The notes under the pieces were generated by a model that saw nothing but the letters and a program-made list of their open reading frames with translations, had not been told where the DNA came from and did not search any database. 64,000 nucleotides of DNA from Dictyophora rubrovolvata. Its lineage: Eukaryota; Basidiomycota; Agaricomycetes; Phallales; Phallaceae. Shown here piece after piece: positions 36,134 to 45,322 of this stretch. Location of the stretch: contig CP114119.1 in NCBI GenBank assembly GCA_029959195.1, forward strand, positions 3,062,377-3,126,376, read 5' to 3'. The translations under genes were made by a program, and so were the position numbers. The number at the start of each line of letters is the position of its first letter. Within the stretch, counting starts at the first letter, position 1.

Positions 36134-36350
36134 AGTGACTTACAAAACTGTTCACGCACTTCACTGTTTTGCATGCAAATATTCATAATTCTTCCAATAA
36201 ATCTGATAAAATCGCGAAAATATTTGTAAAGATAGCTGGACATAGTAGCTAAAACTTCCATTAAAAATGTATACAATAATTTTCGAGAATTATACATGAT
36301 ATATGCTATTCTACTGTCCCAGGTCAGATGAACAGTTTTGTCAAGTGCCA
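36134..36350. repeat. imperfect inverted repeat at the Tc1 element's left side
   Basis: ACTTACAAAACTGTTCA (about 36139-36155) is matched in reverse complement by TGAACAGTTTTGTCAAGT (about 36329-36346), roughly 190 bp apart. This resembles the paired binding sites in one long terminus of IR/DR-type Tc1 elements, but one mismatch and an indel are present and the right arm of the element was not found. Confidence 0.5.
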
Positions 36351-37480
36351 AACAAAAATCAGAAAGGGGTATCTATCTAATATGTGATATATCCACCTTT
36401 TGCTTTTATCACAGCCTCCACTCTTCTAAGCATACTCTCAATCAAATCCCGACATTCTTTCAGTTCTATTCCCTCTCAGACAATGCTAACCCTCTCCCAA
36501 AACTCATAGATCCCACTGGGGACTGTTTCATACCCAGAAAGCCTCCTTTCACAACACTCCATAAATGTTCTATTAGATTAAGGTCAGGGGATTGTAGAGG
36601 CCATTTCATAACATTGACATCATGATTTTGAAACCAAAATTTCGCTTTTTTTAATGTATGCTTGGGGTCATTGTCCTGTTGGAAGATGACTTCTTCAACT
36701 GTTTTTTCAAAATGCTCCAAGGAACCCTGTAAATCTTCTTGTAGGATTTCACAGTAAAGGTCTGCATTCATTTTCCCATCGATTTTGATCACATATCCTG
36801 TTCCATCCCAGCCAAAACAACCCTACATCATGATTGAACTACTACCATGTTTGACTGTTCCTTTGACAAATCTTTCATTTATAGATTCCACTAGTTTTTT
36901 CAAGTTCATTTTCTCCCATCTGATCCAAATCAATTAATCTTTGACTTATCTGACCATACAACATATTTCCAGTCATTTATTGTCTAGTGTTAGTAGGTAA
37001 CAGCAAAGTTAAGTCTCTCCTTCTGGTACCTTTGAGAGAGGAATGCTCATTTAATCTTAACAACTGACTTCAAACCTTCACTTTTAAGGCATCATCTAAC
37101 TGTTTGTATATTCATTACTAAATCACACTACTCTCAAAGAATTTGCTAGAGCTGGACAGCAGTGTCCGCCTTTTCAGAGCTGATATATTGCATGCAGAGC
37201 CTGACATTATTCGGAGAAAGCAATCTCAGACAGCTACTACAGGATTTTTTTTAGTCTGGTCTATGGAGTTTCCCAACTTTATGGACACTACCAATGCTAA
37301 TACCAACCCTCTGAACAATCTCTCTGACTGCACAGCCAGAATCTAGAAGAGAGATGATGTTTTGAGTGGTTGAGATGAAGAGCTTCATAGTAGGAAATTT
37401 TGACTGTGCTGATACTGATATTTTTTGCTCAGAATCATGACTAGATATATTGCTTAAAAATAAATGATCACATGACACAC
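36134..37480 (-). mobile_element. decayed Tc1/mariner-type DNA transposon
   Basis: Minus-strand fragments give both halves of a Tc1-like transposase. Near 37250-37400 a helix-turn-helix reads TQNIISLLDSGCAVREIVQR, VGISIGSVHKVGK. At 36466-36792 the catalytic part reads MNADLYCEILQ, VIFQQDNDPKHTLKKAK, WPLQSPDLNLIEHLWSVVK, with the D and E of the DDE triad. The C-terminus (ECRDLIESMLRR, VEAVIKAKGGYITY) follows in another frame and is interrupted by a TGA near 36450. At the left end TACAGTGACTTACAAAACTG starts like a Tc1 terminus after a TA. I could not find a matching right terminus. The transposase is broken by at least one frameshift and one stop, so the element is dead. Confidence 0.75.
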
Positions 37481-37683
37481 ATTTAATATTAAAAAAACTG
37501 CAGAAAACCTTATTTTACTTTCCACTTTTACCAGTAATAAAACTGTTTATATAATGTCAGCCTAAATATTTGTATATAACTCGTGAATACGATGTGTTTT
37601 GCTCAAACTCTCTTAATATCATTAATAGCTGGTAAATATATTATTTTGTAAGATATATCTAATTTTCTTACTTTTTTTTAATA

Positions 37684-38055
37684 GGCAAGGCTTGGAAAAT
37701 TCATACTTTTGTGGATACTGTTGATCAGGAATTTATTCCTCATAACAGTCTTTATATGCGTTTTCAGCTTTTATTTAAAGAATGTGAACATCGGAAAACA
37801 TTTGCTATCAAGGTAAGTATTTGTTTTTACTCAAACTACTTCTAAACTGTATTTATAGGGCCCCATTCCTACATGTATTTCTGATTGCGTAGAACATTAC
37901 CATCCTGACAAAGACATTCAATGTTTCTGTCGTTTTTGTAAAAGATGGTTCCATATCCAGTGCCTCAAAGAAGTTGCTATAGAGGTAGATAATATTGAAG
38001 AAACTTTGGAGAAAGCTAGAAGTAATTTACAAGGTTCTAATACCCTCAAACAACA
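37684..38055 (+). CDS. BAH/PHD-like gene, 3' end cut by the telomere
   Basis: Two exons are readable. The first follows an AATAG acceptor at about 37680-37684 and reads KAWKIHTFVDTVDQEF, IPHNSLYMRFQLLFKEC to a GTAAGT donor at about 37813. The second begins after TTTATAG at about 37859 and reads GPIPTCISDCVEHYHPDKD, then CFCRFCKRWFHIQCLKEV, a Cys/His-rich PHD-like finger, and a charged helix. This combination is seen in BAH-PHD chromatin-reader-like families that have expanded in Agaricomycetes (moderate recollection). The reading frame continues into the first telomeric repeat at 38056 without a stop, so the 3' part is missing. Upstream exons were not resolved. Probably a non-functional remnant. 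Confidence 0.55.
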
Positions 38056-38325
38056 GGGTTTAGGGTTTAGGGTTTAGGGTTTAGGGTTTAGGGTTTAGGG
38101 TTTAGGGTTTAGGGTTTAGGGTTTAGGGTTTAGGGTTTAGGGTTTAGGGTTTAGGGTTTAGGGTTTAGGGTTTAGGGTTTAGGGTTTAGGGTTTAGGGTT
38201 TAGGGTTTAGGGTTTAGGGTTTAGGGTTTAGGGTTTAGGGTTTAGGGTTTAGGGTTTAGGGTTTAGGGTTTAGGGTTTAGGGTTTAGGGTTTAGGGTTTT
38301 AGGGGTTTAGGGTTTTAGAGGGTTT
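38056..38325 (+). repeat. telomeric repeat array, (TTTAGGG)n
   Basis: About 34 uninterrupted 7-nt units GGGTTTA/TTTAGGG, then a few variant units (TTTTAGGGG, TTTTAGAGGG) up to the N run. The G-rich strand points 5' to 3' toward the right, so the chromosome end lies on the right side. Most fungi use TTAGGG (6 nt); the 7-nt plant-type unit is unusual and seen here directly. Confidence 0.97.
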
Positions 38326-38425
38326 NNNNNNNNNNNNNNNNNNNNNNNNNNNNNNNNNNNNNNNNNNNNNNNNNNNNNNNNNNNNNNNNNNNNNNNNNNN
38401 NNNNNNNNNNNNNNNNNNNNNNNNN
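38326..38425. other. assembly gap of exactly 100 N
   Basis: A run of 100 Ns, the conventional size for a gap of unknown length. It separates telomeric DNA from mitochondrial DNA and almost certainly records a false scaffold join. Confidence 0.98.
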
Positions 38426-41400
38426 TAAAAAATAAATACTGGTAATAGTGGTATTATAAACCAAACTGATTGTTGATGTTCTATAATTTTAGTGAAATTA
38501 AAAGAACCTGTTAGTATAATAATAATTAAAATTGCAGAACTTAATACTAATTCATATGAGATCATTGCAGCACTACTTCTAAGAGAACCTAAGAAGGCAT
38601 ATTTAGAGTTAGCTGACCAACCACTAAATAGGATACCATATACCCCTAATGAAGATAGAGTTAAAGTATATAATATCCCCATTGAAAAATCAGAGATTAC
38701 TAGCCCTTGACCAAAAGGAATAATTGCCCACTAAATTGTAAGAATTTATAACAGTATTTATTATTAGGTATTATAATATAAATTCTTTATATTTAAGTTA
38801 CGCTGTATATTAAACATATCTTCTATTAATCTAAATTAATAGAAAGAGTCGCTCACTAAATTAAGTCTTCAGTCTAAATTTAAAAATGATAGTTAATTTA
38901 TAGGTAATGACATATCCTCTCTAAACGTTTTAAACCTAACTTATAATACATTAAAGGGATCATATAAGATTTTACTATTGAGATAAAATTAGCCATAGAA
39001 GATTTATTAATACGAATTCTATAGGACTTATTATTTTTATCATAGATAATTAATCCACAAGATAAATTAAATTTGTTTCTTAAAATATCAATTAGACGTC
39101 AAACTTATTCTTCAGAAAAGGAATCAGTCCACAAAGTTAAATTGTGTTTTATTTTGTTATATGATCCATCATCCATGATCCAGTAAGCTAAAGAAACAGT
39201 TGTTAATTGTTTCTCAGTTTTTAAAGGAAGGATTTTTATATTTCTATTTAGAACAGGGTATTTCTTGTAAAATTCCTCCATTACCCAATTAAAAAAAGAA
39301 TATTTTAAAGTAGAAAACGATATATCTTTGTGAATTTTACCTGTAAGATTACTTAATTTTCTAGTTAAATTTTTAGGCAGTGTTTTTACATATTCTTGAC
39401 ACTTTAAATATAAATGATTAGCATATTCTTCATTTATAGAAGAAAGATAGAAACGCAACCTAGTATTACCCTTTGTACTATATCTTTCTGCTGATAAATC
39501 TCCTAACATTATACCTAAAATTATTTATTTTAAATTCTCTTTTGGTTCGGAGGCTACAGGAGTTACTGGTCCTTTTCGCTTTATAATCTTATAAAAGATA
39601 GACTCAGTTAAACTTTCTTCTGATTTAGAGGAATAGAGTCTGTTATTATCACAAATTTTACCTGGAGTATTAAAAACATATAAATTATGCTCAGTTTTAG
39701 GGTTAACTAGTACCTCTAAAATATACTCGCCCTTCTGTTTAATAATTAGAAAAGATTACATAAGAAATTGAATAATACTTAAATTTTCAAACTTAAATTT
39801 AAAACCATAAGGATAATAGCTTAGTGCTATAAATTCTTGCAATTTGGACTATTTCTTTAAATATTCTTCTAATGATTAGTACACAGATAAAAGAGGGTAA
39901 AGACTCCAAAGATCTGGCCACACTAATTACATTAAATAGAATATATCTATCACGTATAGTCTCTAGGGCTTATTTATAAGCCTGCTAGTTCTTAAAATTT
40001 TAGTTCTAGCATATAGTGATATTTTAATTAAGCCAGGAGAATAGACCTAATAGACTAAAGATCAATGTTACGACTGGAGATAAATAAAATAATACTTTAT
40101 TTGCTTGACTAGGAATGACTGTTTCTTTTAATATTAATTTTAAAGCATCAGCGACAACCTATCAATATAGGTGTAAATCTTTTTTTAAATCCAAATTTAA
40201 TTTAGTCTAACATTCCCCATACTTACTTTTCTTATACCTTAAAAAATATATTAATTTTCTAAATTAGACTTGTTAAAATTAAAATTAGCGAAATAAAATT
40301 ATTAGTCTAAAATTTAATAATGATTTAAATTTATAATTAGATAAGACCTTTAATAAGGAATATCCGAGTTTGAATTTTCACACTATTCCTATCTATAGGT
40401 TAAAAGAATACTAATAGAATTTCCAGATTTAAAGTCTTAGTTTAATAATTTATCTAATTGAAGATTTTTTATAAATGGATAAATTGCTGTCATCCAGATT
40501 GCAAATTTGCATTATACCAAATAAATTAGGGTTTAGAGGACTGAGGTTTAGTAAAATAGTAATAACCTTTGAAAGGCTTGTCACTATCTAATTTTTTAGG
40601 CAGAGTGCTTTGACTAACTGGCAAATGTTTTACTGTATCCCTTATACTTCTAAAAGGCTTATCATTTACCAAAGTAACAGATTCTTCAGTATAAACATAA
40701 ATAGGTTTCCCTAACATTACTGCTGCTGCATCTAATGTAGCTTTAGGTAGACCTTTTTGCCAATACTGATTTTTAGCTCCTAGTCTAGAATTGCTCATTC
40801 TTAATCTAGTTTCATCATTGTGACTTCTACCTAACAGAGTTGTACTTATTTTAAGTTTAGTTAAAGATGACTTTTCTAAAGATCTAGAATCAGAATAAGC
40901 TTCTTCTAATATATTTAAAAGAGGTCTATACTTTTTTAAATCCCAGTTTTCTCTTTCCTGTATTTTAGAGGGAGGACAAACTTCTATTATGGTGACAGAA
41001 AAATTTTTCCAACCAAATCTTTTTAAGAAAAGACCTAGTAAATTAATTTGAGATGGACCATTATAATAATGATACTTTAATCGTTGTCCTAAATTACGTG
41101 AAGAACCATAATAATAAAAATGACGGCTGTTTAAATAAGTAATCTTATAAATTCCTGACACATTCCACCATTTTTTTTGAAAAGTGGAGTGCTGATTCAA
41201 AAAATCATGACAATGATCCACAGATCTATGTTTCTTCTGTCGAATTGTACTTAAAAGATTATTATTTTTTGTATTTTTACTATCTTTGGGGACTTTAGGG
41301 CCTCTACCTGTCACTTTTGTGACTCCTTTTTTAAAATTTAGGATTAATCTATATAAAGAATTATCATCTATATTATTGAAAATTCCTTCGTATTTTTTAG

Positions 41401-42191
41401 TACTAAGATAAAGATAAAATACTAACCCCAAACGACCTAGCTCTAGTCTAAAAATATATAGGAAATTAGCTACATTTTTAGTAGTATTTTTAATATATCC
41501 TATTACTAATTTTAAAGGAAAAAGAAAGTAAAGGGAAACTGACTTTATAAAGGTATTATTTAAAGGTGAAGATATTATAACTAAGTTTTTTAACACACCT
41601 ATATCTATAGGGAGATCATTTCATTATAAAATTTAACTTTCCTCCTTTAAAAATGATAATTTAGCAGTGTTAAGGTAGTGATTAGAGAAGCAAAAAGACA
41701 AAACAAAGAAGAAGATGCTCCTTGAATAACTCATCACACAATAATTAATATAGAATGAGAGTCCTGAAAATTAAAAATTATATAAGACGTATGATCGTTA
41801 AGAATATAGTATTCTGTTGATTAACTAAAATCTAATATTTTTACTTTAGGTAGATTATTCTATAATATATACAACAATAGGGTCATAGCATAAAGGGCCA
41901 GAATTTAACCAAATAATCGTATTATTTAAAGTAATTAGGTATATTAAGTATTCCAACATATAGTCTTATTTTTCATAGTTAATCAAAAAACTATGCCACT
42001 CTTTATTTTTTAGTGAATGGTTGTAATATTCCATATATCCCCACATCAGTAGGACCTATACGCCGTTGATGTGCAGCCAATTGTTTTCTTTCTATTATTG
42101 TCATAAATGCTACACCTAGTAACATAGGCAGAAGAACAATTAATACCTCTATAAAGCTAATAACAGTCGAAAAATAATTCATTTCTAACAT
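38426..42191 (-). CDS. nad1: NADH dehydrogenase subunit 1 (mitochondrial), three exons, 3' end lost in gap
   Basis: Exon 1 (42191-42015) reads MNYFSTVISFIEVLIVLLP and IERKQLAAHQRRIGPTDVG up to LQPF. Exon 2 (40152-40045) reads ADALKLILKETVIPSQANKV. Exon 3 (38730-38426) reads WAIIPFGQGLVISDFSMGIL, SGWSANSKYAFLGSLRS, AAMISYELVLSSAI and is cut by the N gap. Exons 1 and 2 are whole codons in length and join in frame. The protein is a membrane subunit of respiratory complex I near the quinone site. The start is either MLEM at 42191 or MNYF at 42182. Both introns carry endonuclease ORFs. No nonsense codons are seen in the coding exons, in contrast to the intron ORFs. Confidence 0.93.
38731..40044 (-). 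other. nad1 intron 2, group I with LAGLIDADG relic
   Basis: Bordered by nad1 exon 2 (ending LLG) and exon 3 (starting WAIIPF). A CACGTATAGTCTCTAG segment near 39950 is the complement of the conserved P7/S-type core block of group I introns. It hosts the endonuclease relic at 38898-39509. Confidence 0.7.
38898..39509 (-). pseudogene. LAGLIDADG homing endonuclease in nad1 intron 2, one nonsense codon
   Basis: The frame reads LRFYLSSINEEYANHLYLK and the second LAGLIDADG-like motif LAYWIMDDGSYNK, then WTDSFSEE followed by TAA at 39105-39107. After the TAA the same frame continues with normal family sequence (IDILRNKFNLSCGLI, SYRIRINKSSMANFI, YMIPLMYYKL) to a stop near 38898, using TGA as Trp. 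A single G/C-to-T-type change from a Glu or Gln codon explains the stop. The N-terminal start is uncertain and may extend above 39509. Probably non-functional unless the stop is bypassed. Confidence 0.7.
40153..42014 (-). other. nad1 intron 1, group I with GIY-YIG ORF
   Basis: Lies between LQPF and ADALK of nad1. The stretch CATATAGTCTTAT near 41960 matches the complement of a group I core block. It contains the GIY-YIG ORF at 40526-41596. Confidence 0.7.
40526..41596 (-). CDS. GIY-YIG homing endonuclease, nad1 intron 1
   Basis: A 356-codon ORF. The catalytic domain begins near residue 148 with VSGIYKITYLNSRHFYYYGS (GIY and a YYG in place of YIG), continues with SSRNLGQRLKYHYY and KRFGWKNFSVTIIEVC, and reaches the metal-binding Glu region NWDLKKYRPL, LNILEEAYSDS. 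The C-terminal half has NUMOD-type repeats (LGRSHNDETRLRMSNSRLG; KPIYVYTEESVTLV; SIRDTVKHLPVSQSTLPKKL) that bind DNA. The N-terminal ~140 residues are hydrophobic and unlike an endonuclease, so the real start may be internal. It spreads its intron by cutting intronless nad1 alleles. This is one of the few intact intron ORFs here. Confidence 0.8.
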   Translation of the reverse strand: MLKNLVIISSPLNNTFIKSVSLYFLFPLKLVIGYIKNTTKNVANFLYIFRLELGRLGLVFYLYLSTKKYEGIFNNIDDNSLYRLILNFKKGVTKVTGRGPKVPKDSKNTKNNNLLSTIRQKKHRSVDHCHDFLNQHSTFQKKWWNVSGIYKITYLNSRHFYYYGSSRNLGQRLKYHYYNGPSQINLLGLFLKRFGWKNFSVTIIEVCPPSKIQERENWDLKKYRPLLNILEEAYSDSRSLEKSSLTKLKISTTLLGRSHNDETRLRMSNSRLGAKNQYWQKGLPKATLDAAAVMLGKPIYVYTEESVTLVNDKPFRSIRDTVKHLPVSQSTLPKKLDSDKPFKGYYYFTKPQSSKP

Positions 42192-44415
42192 AATCCTAAC
42201 AGTATTTTTATTTTTAAATTAAACAGTGCTAACTATATAAAAACTATAAAAAATATTTAAGATTAGAATAAAAAATTAAAATATTTTTTAAAACCTAATA
42301 AAAATAAAATTAATAACTCTTTATTTTATATAAATCTTTATTGTTATATTTAAAAAATATATTAAGAATTCTTATAAAAGTGGGACCCTTATTATATCCT
42401 TTATACTTTACTTAATAATAAAGTCTAATAAAAAATCTTTTTTTTTTTTAATAAAATTTTTATATTTTTTGTGGCTAATATAAAAAAAGATTTTTAATAA
42501 TAATAATAATAAATTAAATACTTAAAATTTTTCAATTCCTAACTTATACTATATGTTTCAAATATTTCTAGACTGTTAAATTACAATGAAAAATTTTCTC
42601 AAGGTTTTATACATATTATAAGATTTAATCTTAATCTAATATTTAACACATTTCTCAATGCTGCTGATAAAAGGAATTGAACCTTTTTACTATTAGAGTA
42701 GTATGTTTCACCTTTAAACTATTTCAGCTAAGTTTAATATAAATATATTTATAATTAAATAAATTTGAAATTATATGTTTCACTTATATAATTTAATTTT
42801 GCCTAATATATTTTATTTTCTGACTTATTTGCACTATTTATATAATATTCAATAGATTAAAACAAGTTATAAAAGTTAGACTTTCTCTATAAGATTTATT
42901 TAGTTTAAAATTACTGAATTTTGATCTAAATATTAAAAGGCAATAATAGGTTAAATATTTCAAATTGAAAATTTTATTTTTTATTTTTACAGGCTAAAGT
43001 GTAAGATAAAGTTTAATTTAAATTTTAATCTAAAATTTTAGTAAATAATTAAATTCTTTCATTATATATTTTCTATTATAGTGCCTTGAATTTATTCATA
43101 AATACTATTATTATTATCTTGCCAAAAACCTTCACTAAATTTATTATTCCAGTGTTAGAGGTCTTAACTTTAATAAACAAACGCCTCTTATGGCTTCCGA
43201 GTTATAAACAATTTTAATAGGATATAATTTACTGTTCTGTTTTATTTTTTAATCTACTATCTCAAAAAATTATACTTTCATAGACCAAGGAGAGTATAAA
43301 AATAATGAGGATACATTTTAATAAAAGAATTAATTATATTTTAATAAAAATTCTACCTTTTATTCACGAATTATAATAAAAGAGTTTTTAATTTACTGAA
43401 TTTACTATTTTTTGTTGTTTGTTTTTTATTCTCTCCTCGTAATATGTTACAACTCTCCTTCGTGTACATTAATTAACTTTTAATAGCTATTCTAACTTCA
43501 TTTAAATAAGTCCTTTTACTTAATTCTATTTAAATCATATAATAAACTAATTTGACATTATATAATTTATAAATGTCCTAATTTATGGGTAAAACAAAAA
43601 ATTATTTTGTTTGTTTCTTTTTTTTTTATTTATTAGTCTCAAATCTTATGTAAAAATAAAGAGGTTAAAATAAAAATTTTTATGGTTAAGATTAATTTAT
43701 TAGAATATAAATAAGTAAAGAAAACCATTATGATTCGTAAGATACAAGTTATATAAGATAAGGCTACTATACTTAAGAATATTAAAGTAAATTGTTTAGA
43801 ATAGTTTTAAGTTGATTTAATTTAGAATATTTTATTAATAATTACCTTTTTAAATAAAGATAACTGTTATCGGAAAGCTATTATGCTATTTATATAATAT
43901 ATAAAGCTATGATACTTTAAAAGAAATGCTATATAATCATTGTTTGATTTCAACCTATTTTATAACATTAATACCTAAATAAGATAACAGTAAGAAAATA
44001 AATATTTTGTATTTATTTCATAAAAATATATAAAAAAATAACCACCCGTATATTTGAAATACGATAATAATTATATTAATTATAACTTACACTATTTTTA
44101 TATAGACTTTGCAGAAAAGTTCTAAATTTGTAATAAGAAACATTATTGATAAAAATTAATTTAATATATAAACATAAATTAAAATGTTATTACTTTAATT
44201 ATTTCACTTTATATATTTATCTTATTTTAGGAAGACAGTTTTTTTTACAACCTAACATTATTATTGTAGTTTTATTAATTTACTTTAGAATATTTATATG
44301 AAAATAAAGTAAGAATCATTCTACTTATATGTTATTTTAATTTAATGATATAAATTAATTCTATCCTAAAAATTAAATAATATAAAAATTAATAAATTTA
44401 GAATATTTTATAAAG
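42192..44415. other. 2.2-kb AT-rich mitochondrial spacer
   Basis: Very AT-rich with no protein-coding frame. The only RNA gene I can propose is a poor tRNA-like stretch at 42662-42728. A GC-bearing patch at about 43150-43210 (GTGTTAGAGGTC ... GCCTCTTATGGC) can fold locally and could be a mobile hairpin or an unrecognised small RNA; I saw no RNase P RNA signature. Confidence 0.45.
42662..42728 (-). tRNA. possible tRNA-Arg (TCT), atypical
   Basis: A 67-nt cloverleaf-like sequence with acceptor GCTGAAA / TATCAGC (one A-A mismatch), a good T arm (AAGG TTCAATT CCTT) and an anticodon stem TACTA/TAGTA enclosing only CTCTAA, six instead of seven bases. If the missing base is a U, the anticodon is TCT (Arg). 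It may be a decayed or divergent gene. Confidence 0.4.
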
Positions 44416-44489
44416 GGTAAGATCAGAGATTCGAACTCTGAACTAGAGTCGCCACAAGACTTTATTTTACCAATTAAACTAATCTTACC
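44416..44489 (-). tRNA. trnH: tRNA-His (GTG)
   Basis: Acceptor GTAAGAT / ATCTTAC with a preceding G, as expected for tRNA-His. The anticodon loop is TTGTGGC, anticodon GTG, and the T arm is CAGAG TTCGAAT CTCTG. Confidence 0.8.
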
Positions 44490-44553
44490 TTAAATATTAA
44501 GAAAATATTTCCTTTACAAACTTATAAAATATAAGTCTATTTTAATAGACGAC

Positions 44554-44626
44554 TGAGTTAATCAGATTCGAACTGATATAAGCCATCACCAAAAAATGGT
44601 GTTTTGCCAAATTAAACTACAACTCA
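44554..44626 (-). tRNA. trnQ: tRNA-Gln (TTG)
   Basis: Acceptor TGAGTT / AACTCA, anticodon stem CCATT/GATGG around loop TTTTGGT (anticodon TTG), and T arm ATCAG TTCGAAT CTGAT. The 3' discriminator side fits the family. Confidence 0.82.
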
Positions 44627-44687
44627 TTATACTTTAGAATTTTTATTATATTTTAAATTAAATACTCTAGATTGACACCTTTTTATG

Positions 44688-44767
44688 CGGAATAGAGGTG
44701 AGTCGAACACCTACGAGTTACCTCCAACAATTAGCAATTGTCTTATCTTACCTATGAATACTATTCC
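44688..44767 (-). tRNA. trnS: tRNA-Ser (GCT)
   Basis: Acceptor GGAATAG / CTATTCC, anticodon stem GACAA/TTGTT around TTGCTAA (anticodon GCT), a long variable arm (GGAGGTAACTC) as in type II tRNAs, and T arm AGGTG TTCGACT CACCT. Confidence 0.87.
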
Positions 44768-44944
44768 TTTCTAAAAGTAATAAAAAGAAAAGGGGTTATG
44801 ATAAAAAAATTATTAGAGTTCATGATAATTTAATTTAAATTTTAAGTTTCTAACCAAATTTTTATTATTAAAATTATAATTTATTATCTTAGCTAAATGG
44901 TTAGATGATTTATACTTAAATTATTTATTACTTTCTTTTAAAAA

Positions 44945-45319
44945 TTAATTATTTAAATTTAATTTACTTAGATCTGTTAATTTAATAACAGATTGAGATA
45001 GTTCTAAAAGAAATCCTATAGTTAAAATTAAAAAAAATACTAATGCTATAGATAATCCAAAATAACTCACATTACTTAAGCTTACACTTATAGGAAAGTA
45101 AAGAAGTAACTCTAAATCAAACATAAGGAAACAAAGCCCTAAATTAAAATGAAAAATATTAAATCTAGAAAATAAACTATCAAATTTAGGATAAAATCCA
45201 CATTCATAAGGTTGATTTTTTTCATAATCAGGACTATGACTCGCTAATAGTAAATTAATAGCCAGTAATATTACAACTAAAATTGGAACAAAAATAAATA
45301 ATATTAATAATGTAGTCAT
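44945..45319 (-). CDS. nad3: NADH dehydrogenase subunit 3 (mitochondrial)
   Basis: A 124-residue intronless ORF with three membrane segments. The conserved loop SPDYEKNQPYECGFYPKFDS is followed by RFNIFHFNLGLCFLMFDLEL, the strongest signature of Nad3, a core membrane subunit of complex I near the quinone tunnel. The start codon lies 3 bp after the nad2 stop, the usual fungal nad2-nad3 arrangement, so the two are surely cotranscribed. No nonsense codons. Confidence 0.96.
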   Translation of the reverse strand: MTTLLILFIFVPILVVILLAINLLLASHSPDYEKNQPYECGFYPKFDSLFSRFNIFHFNLGLCFLMFDLELLLYFPISVSLSNVSYFGLSIALVFFLILTIGFLLELSQSVIKLTDLSKLNLNN

Positions 45320-45322
45320 CTC

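Noticed and set aside
38056-38325. Telomere array as an internal (interstitial) repeat
   Set aside because: It is adjacent to the gap, directed outward, and followed only by Ns and mitochondrial DNA, so a true chromosome end is the simpler reading.
43140-43215. GC-bearing patch as RNase P RNA or a small rRNA fragment
   Set aside because: No conserved P RNA or rRNA block could be matched by eye; a folding or covariance search would be needed.
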